From an uncultured Eubacteriales bacterium (lineage in GTDB: Bacteria > Bacillota > Clostridia > Oscillospirales > Oscillospiraceae), in contig USLX01000050.1 of NCBI GenBank assembly GCA_900555665.1, positions 1 through 13,947 of the forward strand: DNA of 13,947 nt, given 5' to 3'. Of this stretch, positions 4,980 through 12,144 are shown in pieces (within the stretch, counting starts at the first letter, position 1; every line of letters starts with the position of its first letter). The notes under the pieces are model-generated. The model was not told where the DNA came from. It searched no databases and was given only the letters and a program-made list of their open reading frames with translations. Both the position numbers and the translations under genes were made by a program.

Positions 4980-7139
4980 TTACGTCCTTTTAAACTGGCT
5001 TTCCAGGCGTTTTTTGCTCAATTCGATGCAAACCGGGCGGCCGTGGGGGCAGTATTTAATGTCCGTGCGGGAGAGAATTTCACGCACCAGATGTTCGGCT
5101 TCGGCGGGTTCGGTATGCCAGCCGGCTTTGATGGCAGCTTTGCAGGCGATGGTATGGAGCATATTGTCCCGCAAAGTACCCGGATCAAGGGTTTTCCCCG
5201 ACAAAAGATCGGCTGAAAGTTCCTGCAGGAGGGAAATTGCGTCCTTTTCATCGACGTCGCAGGGGATCTGGCGGATTAGGACGTCTCCATCTCCGAAATC
5301 TGAAACTTCAAAGCCGCATTTCTCAAGGATTTCGGTGTTTTCCAGGACAATTGTGGACTCTTCGCGGGTCAATTCTGCGGAGAGGGGCGCCACGAGCTGC
5401 TGCGAGACGATGGGGTGATCCTCCGCCTTCAGCTTTTCAAACAAAACGCGCTCATGCGCGGCATGTTTATCGATAAAGAGCACGTTATCGTTCTGTTCGA
5501 CGATAAAATAGCTATTAAATGCCTCACCGATCAGTCGATAATCCCTCGTTTGCAGGGGCAGCTCCAGCTGCTCCGGCGTGTCATCGGCTTCGCGTCCTTG
5601 TGGCGTGGACTGTCCATCGGGCTGCGGCTGGAGCGCGGGTTGGACTGCGGGTGCAGGCGGCTGGAGTTGCGGCTGCGCTGCGGTGGCCGCTGCGGCTGGA
5701 GTGGTTTGTCCTTGCATTGCGGACATTTTTGGTTCATCGCTCTGGAGTGCGCCGGAAATGGGGGATCGTGCTGTCTCCGGCGCTCCGGTTTCTTCCGGTA
5801 CTGCTTCGGCCGGGGCGGCCTCGGCACTGCGAAGGCCGTCGAACTTTGTCTCACGCTTCGGTGCCTGTTCCTGCAGCTGCACACCAAGGCTGGGCTGCGC
5901 GGAGGAGGCCCGGGTGGGATACTGGATCTGGGAGGCGAGGCGGGCCTGGCCGGGCTGACTCACCTGACGGCGGTATTCCTCAGCCTGCATGGTCTGATAG
6001 AAGTTGGGCCGCACGGCCCCGATTTTCAGGCCGCCTGCGGCAGCAGGGGCTGTAGGCCGCTCCCCTGCTGTGGGGGCAGCGGACGGCTGCGCGGCGCGGG
6101 CCGGGGTCGCTTCTTCGGCAGAGGGTTTGCCGAGATTCAGCGCGGCACGGCCGGAGGCATTGGAGAGCGTGGAGAGGACGGCATAGTGCACGGCGTCGAA
6201 GGCGGCGCGCTCATTCAGGAACTTCACCTCGGTTTTGGCCGGGTGGACATTGACGTCGACGGCCTCGAGCGGCATCGTCAGCTCCAGTACGCAGGCCGGG
6301 AAGCGGCCAACCATCCTCTGATTGCGGTAGGCCTCCTCCAGCGCCGCCGAAAGGAGGCGGGAGCGGATGAAGCGGCCGTTGAGGAAGAAATATTGCAGGG
6401 CGCGGTTGCCGCGCGTGGCGGTGGGGCGGGAGACATAGCCCGTGACGCGGAATTTTTCCCAGGCGCCGTTGACGGCAAGCATGTTTTTGGCAAGCTCGCG
6501 GCCAAAGACCGTATAGACGGCGGAGAGCCGTTCGCCGTCGCCGGGGGTTTGGAACTGGGTTTCGCCGTCACGGATGAGGCGGAAGGAGATGGCCGGGTGG
6601 GCGAGGGCCTGCTGCTGCACGACGGCGGCGATGGCCGAGGACTCGGCGGCATCGGACTTCATGAATTTCATGCGCGCGGGGGTATTATAGAAGAGGTCAC
6701 GGACGATGATCGTCGTACCCCGGGGGCAGCCGGCGGGCTGCTGGGCGGTGAGGACGCCGCCTTCGAGATGGAGGCTGGTGCCTTCACAGCCGTCTGCATG
6801 GGTAAGCAGATCGATGCGGCTGACGGAGGAGATGGCGGCAAGCGCCTCGCCGCGGAAGCCGAGCGTGGAGATGGCGGCGAGGTCTTCCCTCGTGCGGATC
6901 TTACTGGTTGCGTGGCGGAGGAAGGCCGTGGGCGCGTCCTCGGGCGAGATGCCGCAGCCGTTGTCGGTGATGCGGAGGAAGGTCATGCCGCCGTTTTGCA
7001 GCTCAACGGTAATTTGGGTGGCGCCGGCGTCGACGGCGTTTTCCACAAGCTCTTTGACGGCGGAGGCCGGACGCTCGACCACTTCCCCGGCGGCGATGAG
7101 GTCGGCGACGTGGCGGTCGAGCTGGATGATATGCGGCAT
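4980..7139 (-). CDS. mutL: DNA mismatch repair protein MutL (endonuclease type)
   Basis: A 719-residue MutL. The N-terminal GHKL ATPase domain (1-330) has LVENAVDAGA (31-40, catalytic E33), DNGCGI (59-64), GFRGEAL (94-100) and GTTIIVRDLFYNTPAR (141-156). A long Pro/Ala/Gln-rich linker follows (about 331-530). The C-terminal dimerisation/endonuclease domain has DKHAAHERVLFE (557-568), which fits the DQHA(X)2E(X)4E signature except Q to K, plus ACKAAIKA (665-672) and CPHGRP (697-702) of the metal site. QLELPL (524-529), just before the C-terminal domain, looks like a beta-clamp binding peptide. MutL couples MutS mismatch recognition to strand nicking. I chose the ATG at 7139, with AAAGGAGG 6 nt upstream and MPHIIQLD matching the family; the frame stays open upstream but reads as shadow of the preceding gene. 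The 3' third is visibly less GC-rich than the 5' part. Confidence 0.97.
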   Translation of the reverse strand: MPHIIQLDRHVADLIAAGEVVERPASAVKELVENAVDAGATQITVELQNGGMTFLRITDNGCGISPEDAPTAFLRHATSKIRTREDLAAISTLGFRGEALAAISSVSRIDLLTHADGCEGTSLHLEGGVLTAQQPAGCPRGTTIIVRDLFYNTPARMKFMKSDAAESSAIAAVVQQQALAHPAISFRLIRDGETQFQTPGDGERLSAVYTVFGRELAKNMLAVNGAWEKFRVTGYVSRPTATRGNRALQYFFLNGRFIRSRLLSAALEEAYRNQRMVGRFPACVLELTMPLEAVDVNVHPAKTEVKFLNERAAFDAVHYAVLSTLSNASGRAALNLGKPSAEEATPARAAQPSAAPTAGERPTAPAAAGGLKIGAVRPNFYQTMQAEEYRRQVSQPGQARLASQIQYPTRASSAQPSLGVQLQEQAPKRETKFDGLRSAEAAPAEAVPEETGAPETARSPISGALQSDEPKMSAMQGQTTPAAAATAAQPQLQPPAPAVQPALQPQPDGQSTPQGREADDTPEQLELPLQTRDYRLIGEAFNSYFIVEQNDNVLFIDKHAAHERVLFEKLKAEDHPIVSQQLVAPLSAELTREESTIVLENTEILEKCGFEVSDFGDGDVLIRQIPCDVDEKDAISLLQELSADLLSGKTLDPGTLRDNMLHTIACKAAIKAGWHTEPAEAEHLVREILSRTDIKYCPHGRPVCIELSKKRLESQFKRT

Positions 7140-7152
7140 GGGGAGCCTCCTT

Positions 7153-7851
7153 TCAGGACAGGGTGAGGATGCCGAAGGACATCGCATTGATGAGGGCGTG
7201 GAGCGTGATGGGCGCCCAGATGGTGGACGATTTTTCGTAGACCCAGCCCAGCGCGATGGCCGCGGGGATATAGGGAAGACAGCTGAGCAGGACGGATCCC
7301 ACGGGATAAAGGGCGAAATACTGCCAGTTGTGCATAAAGACGAAGAGGAAGCAGGAGACGACATAGGCCAATGCCCGGGACGTGCGGTGCAGCGAGCCGA
7401 AGACGAGGCCGCGGATGAGCGTCTCTTCAATGATGGGGGCCAGGATGATCGTGACGAACATCATGGCATAGCGGTTGGCGAGAACGAGGTCACCCACCGT
7501 CTCGTTATTATAGATGGTGTAGCCGGGGACGAGCTTGTCCAGCGCGAAGCGAACGGCCCAGGTGACAGCATAGTAGAGCACGAAGCCGAGAATGATGGAC
7601 TGGACAAAATTCCAGAAGCCGGGGCCGAAGAAGCGCTGGCGCAGGAAATCGCGGAAGATGATGAGCACCACGGCGAGGTTGACGGCAAAATAGATGAGAT
7701 TGACCGTGAGCGCCGAGGGGTGCAGGCCGAGCAGGGCGGCGGCATACTGGATGAGATAGCTGAGCAGGAACAGATAGAACGGCAGGTAGCACCAGCCGGC
7801 GATGGTTGCCGCGCGGCTGAGGCCGTAGCCGAGGGAGGGTTTTTTCGCCAT
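7153..7851 (-). CDS. CPBP-family intramembrane metalloprotease (CAAX/Abi type)
   Basis: A 232-residue hydrophobic protein with about six to seven predicted membrane helices. The family motifs are present in order: EETLIR (142-147, the EExxxR glutamates and arginine), FVFMH (170-174, FxxxH) and HALIN (218-222, HxxxN). This is the CPBP/Abi group related to Rce1 prenyl-protein endopeptidases; bacterial members include suspected bacteriocin-immunity and regulatory proteases, and substrates are mostly unknown. It lies between mutS and mutL with only 10 nt before and 13 nt after, and both its own SD (AAGGAGG) and that of mutL overlap the preceding stop codon. Nothing suggests a direct repair role; co-transcription is the only visible link. 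The family is confident, the function unknown. Confidence 0.9.
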   Translation of the reverse strand: MAKKPSLGYGLSRAATIAGWCYLPFYLFLLSYLIQYAAALLGLHPSALTVNLIYFAVNLAVVLIIFRDFLRQRFFGPGFWNFVQSIILGFVLYYAVTWAVRFALDKLVPGYTIYNNETVGDLVLANRYAMMFVTIILAPIIEETLIRGLVFGSLHRTSRALAYVVSCFLFVFMHNWQYFALYPVGSVLLSCLPYIPAAIALGWVYEKSSTIWAPITLHALINAMSFGILTLS

Positions 7852-7861
7852 GGGAGCCTCC

Positions 7862-10456
7862 TTAGAGCATCTGTTTGAGGCGGTAGAGGACGTTCATGGA
7901 TTCAATGGGCGTGAGCGTCTCGACATTGATCTGACTGAGGGTATCGCGGAGCTCGTCGGTATGGAGGTCGAGCATGGAGACCTGGGCGGAGGCAGGGGCG
8001 CTTTGCCCGGAGGTGGGCTGCGGCGCGGCGGACTCCAGTTGGGTGAGGATGGCGCGGGCGCGGGTGATGACCCGGTCGGGCAGGCCAGCCAGGCGGGCGA
8101 CCTCGACGCCGTAGCTGTCATCGGCGGCACCGGGGACGATCTTGCGGAGGAAAATCATCTCGTCCTTGCGCTTTTTGACGGCGATGTTGAAGTTTTTGAC
8201 GCCGGGAAGCTCCTGCTCAATGTCGGTGAGCTCGTGATAGTGCGTGGCAAAGAGGGTTTTGGCACCGAGCTTTTTCCGGTCGGCACAGTATTCCAGCACG
8301 GCGCGGGCGATGGCCATGCCGTCGAAGGTCGAGGTGCCGCGGCCGATCTCGTCGAGGATGAGGAGCGAATTGGAGGTGGCATTTTTGAGGATGTCGGCCA
8401 CCTCGGTCATCTCGACCATAAACGTCGACTGGCCGGAGGCGAGGTCATCCGAGGCGCCGATGCGTGTAAAGAGCTTGTCGACGATGCCGATCCGGGCGGA
8501 GGCGGCGGGGACGAAGCTGCCCATCTGGGCCATGAGGACGATGAGGGCCACCTGGCGCATATAGGTTGACTTGCCGGCCATGTTCGGGCCGGTGATGATG
8601 GCGATGCGGCCGCCCTCGGGAGAGAGGTTGGTATCGTTGGGGACGAAGAGGCTGTCTTTTAAGACCTGCTCAACCACGGGATGGCGGCCTGCGGTGATCT
8701 GAATTTCGCCGGACAGGTCGATCTCGGGCTTGCAGTAGTGATTGCTGACGGCAACGGAGGCGAGGGAGCAGAGCACGTCGATCGTGGCAACGGTCTGCGC
8801 GGTCTTCTGGACGCGGGCGGACTGGGAGGCGACAAAGTCGCGCAGCTGCGTGAACAGCTCATACTCCAGGGCCGCGAGGCGGTCTTTGGCGGTGAGGATG
8901 GTGTTTTCGAGCTCCTTGAGCTCGGGGGTGATGAAGCGCTCGCCGGTGGAGAGCGTCTGTTTGCGGATGTAGTGCTCGGGAACCAGGCTCAGCTGGCCCT
9001 TGGCGACCTCGATATAGTAGCCGAAGACGCGGTTATAGCCGACGCGGAGGCTGCGGATGCCGGTCTTCTCCTTCTCCTCGGCCTCGATTTTGGCGAGCAT
9101 GTCTTTGCCGCCGGATTGGATGGAGCGGAGGCGGTCGACCTCTTCGTTGGCACCCGTGCGGATGAGGCCGCCCTCGCGGACGAGGAGCGGCGGCTCGTCC
9201 ACGATGATGGACGAGATGCGGTCGGCCAGGTCGTCCAGAGGATCAAGCTCGGCAGCCAGGGAGGACAGGAGCGTGGCGTCCATCTGGGCGAGGAGGTTTT
9301 TCAGCTCCGGCAGGGCCTGCGCGCCCTGGGCCAGGGAGACAAGGTCGCGGCAGGAGCAGGTGCCGGTGGCGATGCGGGTCATGGCCCGCTCAAAGTCGGT
9401 GACGTCGCGGAGATTTAAGACGAGCTCTTCGCGCTGGATGGTTTTTTTCGTGAGTTCTTCGACGGCGTTCAGGCGTCTGGTGATCTGGGCCGGGGAGAGG
9501 AGCGGACGCTCCATCCAGGCGCGCAGGAGGCGGCCGCCCATGGCGGTTTTCGTCTGGTCGAGCACCCAGAGCAGCGCGCCGCGCTTTTCCTTGGAGCGCA
9601 TGGTCTGCGTGAGCTCGAGATTGCGGCGGGCCGAGAGGTCGAGGCCCATGAAGCGGCCCGCCATATAGAGCTCCAGCTGGCGGATGTGCGGGAGATCGTT
9701 TTTCTGGAGGTTTTTCAGCGTGGTGAGCAGGGCGCCGGCGGCGCGGACGACGCAGGGCATGGCGTCCAGGGCGTCCAGGGCGCCAAACTGGGTCTGGACG
9801 GCAGTCTGGCAGGCGTCAAACTCGAACTGGGCATCGGTGCCGAGGTTGACGCAGGCGCCGAGGCGGTCGCGCAGGGTGGAGGCGATGGAGTCCTGCTCGG
9901 CTGCGTCGCCGCCGAGCAGGGCCTCGGCGGGCAGGAAGCTGCCGAGCTCGTTGCAGGCGGACTCGACCCAGGCGTCGCCGGTGGTCTGCGTGACATGGAA
10001 GGCGCCGGTGGAGACGTCACAGAAGGCGAGGCCACAGGCGCCCTGCTCCGCGTAGAGGCAGGCATAGTAGTTGTTCTGCGACTCGGTGAGCATGGAGCTC
10101 TCCGTGACGGAGCCGGGGGTGACGATGCGGATGATGTCGCGCTTGACAAGGCCGCGGGCGAGGGCGGGATCTTCCATCTGCTCGCAGATGGCGACCTTAT
10201 AGCCCTTGGCGACGAGGCGGGCGATATAGCTCTCGGAGGAATGGTAGGGGACGCCGCACATGGGCGTCTTTTCCTCGTCGGACTTGCCCTTGGTGTGGTC
10301 GCGTGTGGTGAGGGTGAGGTCGAGCTCTCGGGAGGCGACGCGGGCGTCGTCTTCAAACATCTCGTAGAAATCCCCGAGGCGGAAAAAGAGCAGGCAATCG
10401 GGGTTCTGCGCCTTGACGGCACGGTATTGCTGCATCATGGGAGTGAGTTCTGCCAT
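7862..10456 (-). CDS. mutS: DNA mismatch recognition protein MutS
   Basis: An 864-residue MutS1. The N-terminal mismatch-binding domain has the F-x-E motif in RLGDFYEMF (26-34; F30 stacks on the mispair, E32 contacts it), followed by connector, lever and clamp domains, and the ABC-type ATPase with Walker A GPNMAGKST (623-631), the signature region DDLASGQSTFMVEM (670-683), Walker B LLILDE (698-703) and ATHYHEL (737-743). QVSML (825-829), in the Pro/Ser-rich stretch before the C-terminal helices, matches the usual position of the beta-clamp binding peptide of bacterial MutS. The length is typical. SD AAGGAA lies about 8 nt before the ATG. It follows miaB after 47 nt and precedes the CPBP protease. 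GC content is about two thirds in the rows I looked at. Confidence 0.98.
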   Translation of the reverse strand: MAELTPMMQQYRAVKAQNPDCLLFFRLGDFYEMFEDDARVASRELDLTLTTRDHTKGKSDEEKTPMCGVPYHSSESYIARLVAKGYKVAICEQMEDPALARGLVKRDIIRIVTPGSVTESSMLTESQNNYYACLYAEQGACGLAFCDVSTGAFHVTQTTGDAWVESACNELGSFLPAEALLGGDAAEQDSIASTLRDRLGACVNLGTDAQFEFDACQTAVQTQFGALDALDAMPCVVRAAGALLTTLKNLQKNDLPHIRQLELYMAGRFMGLDLSARRNLELTQTMRSKEKRGALLWVLDQTKTAMGGRLLRAWMERPLLSPAQITRRLNAVEELTKKTIQREELVLNLRDVTDFERAMTRIATGTCSCRDLVSLAQGAQALPELKNLLAQMDATLLSSLAAELDPLDDLADRISSIIVDEPPLLVREGGLIRTGANEEVDRLRSIQSGGKDMLAKIEAEEKEKTGIRSLRVGYNRVFGYYIEVAKGQLSLVPEHYIRKQTLSTGERFITPELKELENTILTAKDRLAALEYELFTQLRDFVASQSARVQKTAQTVATIDVLCSLASVAVSNHYCKPEIDLSGEIQITAGRHPVVEQVLKDSLFVPNDTNLSPEGGRIAIITGPNMAGKSTYMRQVALIVLMAQMGSFVPAASARIGIVDKLFTRIGASDDLASGQSTFMVEMTEVADILKNATSNSLLILDEIGRGTSTFDGMAIARAVLEYCADRKKLGAKTLFATHYHELTDIEQELPGVKNFNIAVKKRKDEMIFLRKIVPGAADDSYGVEVARLAGLPDRVITRARAILTQLESAAPQPTSGQSAPASAQVSMLDLHTDELRDTLSQINVETLTPIESMNVLYRLKQML

Positions 10457-10503
10457 GGGAGATTCCTTCTTTCTTCGTGATAGTCGGGCGACCGGAGCGA
10501 TTT

Positions 10504-11907
10504 TCAGGCGAGGGCGCCGGTGAGGCTCCAGGTGGTACTGCCGGTGATGGTAACCTGGGTGAACCGGCCGATGAGGTGCTCGTCGCCGGGGAAGCGGACA
10601 AGGCGGCCGCCCTCGGTCCGGGCGGTGAGCTGGTCACCGTCTTTGCCGTCGACGAGGACGAGCATCGTTTTGCCGATATAGGCCTGGTGAATTTCCAGCG
10701 AAATGCGGTTTTGCACGTCGCAGAGGCGGTCGAAGCGGCGGTTTTTCTCCTCCTTCGGGGTGGGGTCATCCATTTTGGCGGCGGGCGTCCCGGCGCGGGG
10801 GGAGAAAATGAAGGTAAACAGCGCGTCGTAGCGGACGTGCTCGATGAGGCGGATGGTATCCTCAAACTCCTCCTCCGTCTCGCCGGGGAAGCCGACGATG
10901 ACATCGCTGGTGAGAACCAGATCCGGCATGAGGGCGCGGCCATAGTGCACCAGATCGAGGTATTGGGCGGACGTATAGTGGCGGTTCATGGCTTTGAGCA
11001 CCCGGTCGTTGCCGGACTGGAAGGGCAGATGGAACTGCTTGGCAATTTTGGGATATTTGGCAATGGTATCAAAGAGCTTTTTAGAGGCGTCTTTCGGATG
11101 GCTCGTCATGAAGCGGAGCCAGAACTGGCCCGGCAGCTGGGCGAGCTGGGCGAGAAGGTCGGAAAAATCGACGCCGCAGTCGAGATCCTTGCCGTAGGAG
11201 TTGACATTCTGGCCGAGGAGGGTGATGTCCTTGTAGCCGGCTGCAACAAGGGTGCGCACCTCTTCCAGAATTTCGTCCGGACGGCGCGAGCGCTCGCGGC
11301 CGCGGACGTAGGGGACGATGCAGTAGGAACAGAAGTTATTGCAGCCGTACATGATCGACACCCACGCCTTGAGATTGGACGTGCGGACGACGGGCAGGCC
11401 CTCGGCGATGTTGCCGGCGGAGTCGTCAGTGGCGAAGATGCGCTTATTTTTCGTGAGGACGAACTGCAAAAGCTCCGGAAAGCGCCAGAGCTGATGCGGG
11501 TTGAAGACGCCGTCGACATGGCGGTAGCTCTTTTTGATGCGGTCGACCACGGCGGGCTGGCCCATCATACAGCCGCAGAGGAAGATCTTTTGGCCGGGGT
11601 GGCGGTTTTTGGTGTGGACGAGGGCGCCGACGTTGCCGTAGACACGGGTTTCGGCGTGCTCGCGGATGGCGCAGGTATTGATGACGATGCAGTCCGCGCC
11701 CTCCTCTGTGTCGGTGAGGCGATAGCCGCACTGCTGGAGCAGGCCGCGGATCCGTTCGGAATCCGCCTCGTTCTGCTGACAGCCATAGGTATCGACAAAG
11801 GCCAGCGGCGTGCGGCCCTGCGCGGCCCAATGGGCGCGGATCTGTTCGCAGATGGATGATTGACGGTCCAGATCGGTCTGGGCAATGACGACGGTTTTGC
11901 GCTCCAC
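10504..11907 (-). CDS. miaB: tRNA-2-methylthio-N6-dimethylallyladenosine synthase MiaB
   Basis: A 467-residue radical-SAM methylthiotransferase. The N-terminal UPF0004 domain carries the three auxiliary [4Fe-4S] cysteines: C43 (TYGCQQN), C79 (INTCAIRE) and C113 (LCGCMMG). The radical SAM motif CxxxCxxC is C189-C193-C196 in YGCNNFCSYCIVPYVRGRE. DVIVGFPGETEEEF (335-348) and a C-terminal TRAM domain (about 405-460) complete the family layout. It converts i6A37 to ms2i6A37 on tRNA. The N-terminal extension before TYGCQQN (about 39 residues) is common in clostridial MiaB. The start codon is GTG at 11907, with GGAGG 9 nt upstream and no in-frame ATG that fits better. It is the first gene of the operon, about 37 nt after the promoter -10. 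Confidence 0.97.
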   Translation of the reverse strand: MERKTVVIAQTDLDRQSSICEQIRAHWAAQGRTPLAFVDTYGCQQNEADSERIRGLLQQCGYRLTDTEEGADCIVINTCAIREHAETRVYGNVGALVHTKNRHPGQKIFLCGCMMGQPAVVDRIKKSYRHVDGVFNPHQLWRFPELLQFVLTKNKRIFATDDSAGNIAEGLPVVRTSNLKAWVSIMYGCNNFCSYCIVPYVRGRERSRRPDEILEEVRTLVAAGYKDITLLGQNVNSYGKDLDCGVDFSDLLAQLAQLPGQFWLRFMTSHPKDASKKLFDTIAKYPKIAKQFHLPFQSGNDRVLKAMNRHYTSAQYLDLVHYGRALMPDLVLTSDVIVGFPGETEEEFEDTIRLIEHVRYDALFTFIFSPRAGTPAAKMDDPTPKEEKNRRFDRLCDVQNRISLEIHQAYIGKTMLVLVDGKDGDQLTARTEGGRLVRFPGDEHLIGRFTQVTITGSTTWSLTGALA

Positions 11908-11944
11908 GGCAGTTTTCCTCCGAATTTCGATAACTTGACACTAT

Positions 11945-11973
11945 ATTATAGCAAGAGAAGGGGGGAATTGCAA
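11945..11973 (-). promoter_or_regulatory. Sigma-A-type promoter of the miaB-divIVA operon
   Basis: On the minus strand, TTGCAA (-35, 11973-11968) is followed after exactly 17 nt by a consensus TATAAT (-10, 11950-11945). The -10 is preceded by TGC, giving the extended TGnTATAAT form. Transcription would start near 11938, leaving a leader of about 30 nt before the GTG of miaB. It is the strongest promoter in the window and points into the operon. Confidence 0.8.
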
Positions 11974-12006
11974 TGATTTAGGGGAGGTTTTTCTTTTCGG
12001 GGCGGA

Positions 12007-12114
12007 GGCCCTCTCAAGCGCTTCGCGCCAGCTCCCCCCGGAGGGAAGCCTATTGTGGGGCTCCTCCAGTCGGCCTTTGGCGGCAGCCCCCTCTGCCAGA
12101 GGGGGCTTGAGGAG
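12007..12114. repeat. Interspersed structured repeat, copy 2 (most complete)
   Basis: The element is bounded by the 7-bp inverted arms CTCAAGC (12013-12019) and GCTTGAG (12105-12111). Inside are a hairpin with GCGCTTCGCGC, a GCTCCCC/GGAGGGAAGC stem, a TTT-loop hairpin near 12071-12083 and a perfect 11-bp stem AGCCCCCTCTG/CAGAGGGGGCT (12085-12095 with 12097-12107). It shares two exact 11-nt blocks with copy 1 (204-277), and its left end matches copy 3 (405-437). It has no reading frame and sits between the miaB promoter and the terminator of the MATE gene. It looks MITE- or REP-like, but I see no clear target-site duplication. Confidence 0.7.
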
Positions 12115-12116
12115 AC

Positions 12117-12144
12117 AAAAAAGCTCCCCCGTGGGGGAGCTTTT
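12117..12144 (-). terminator. Rho-independent terminator of the MATE gene
   Basis: Arms AAAAGCTCCCCC and GGGGGAGCTTTT (12144-12133 with 12130-12119, minus strand) form a stem of up to 12 bp with a very small loop, followed by six Ts (12122-12117). The stem begins at the last base of the MATE stop codon. It separates the MATE transcript from the miaB operon. Confidence 0.9.

Noticed and set aside
5415..7166. 583-residue plus-strand open frame opposite mutL
   Set aside because: It is antisense to well-conserved MutL motifs, extremely rich in Gly/Arg/Leu, has no family resemblance and no SD; it follows from high GC at the third codon positions of mutL.
7140..7430. 97-residue N-terminal extension of MutL
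   Set aside because: It overlaps the CPBP protease in another frame, while MPHIIQLD with AAAGGAGG upstream is a standard MutL start.
10477..11859. 460-residue plus-strand open frame opposite miaB
   Set aside because: It is an antisense shadow of a gene with all six expected MiaB cysteines; no motif or ribosome binding site supports it.
11935..11940. Plus-strand TTGACA as a divergent promoter
   Set aside because: Seventeen bases downstream the sequence is G-rich with no -10 hexamer, and no plus-strand gene follows.
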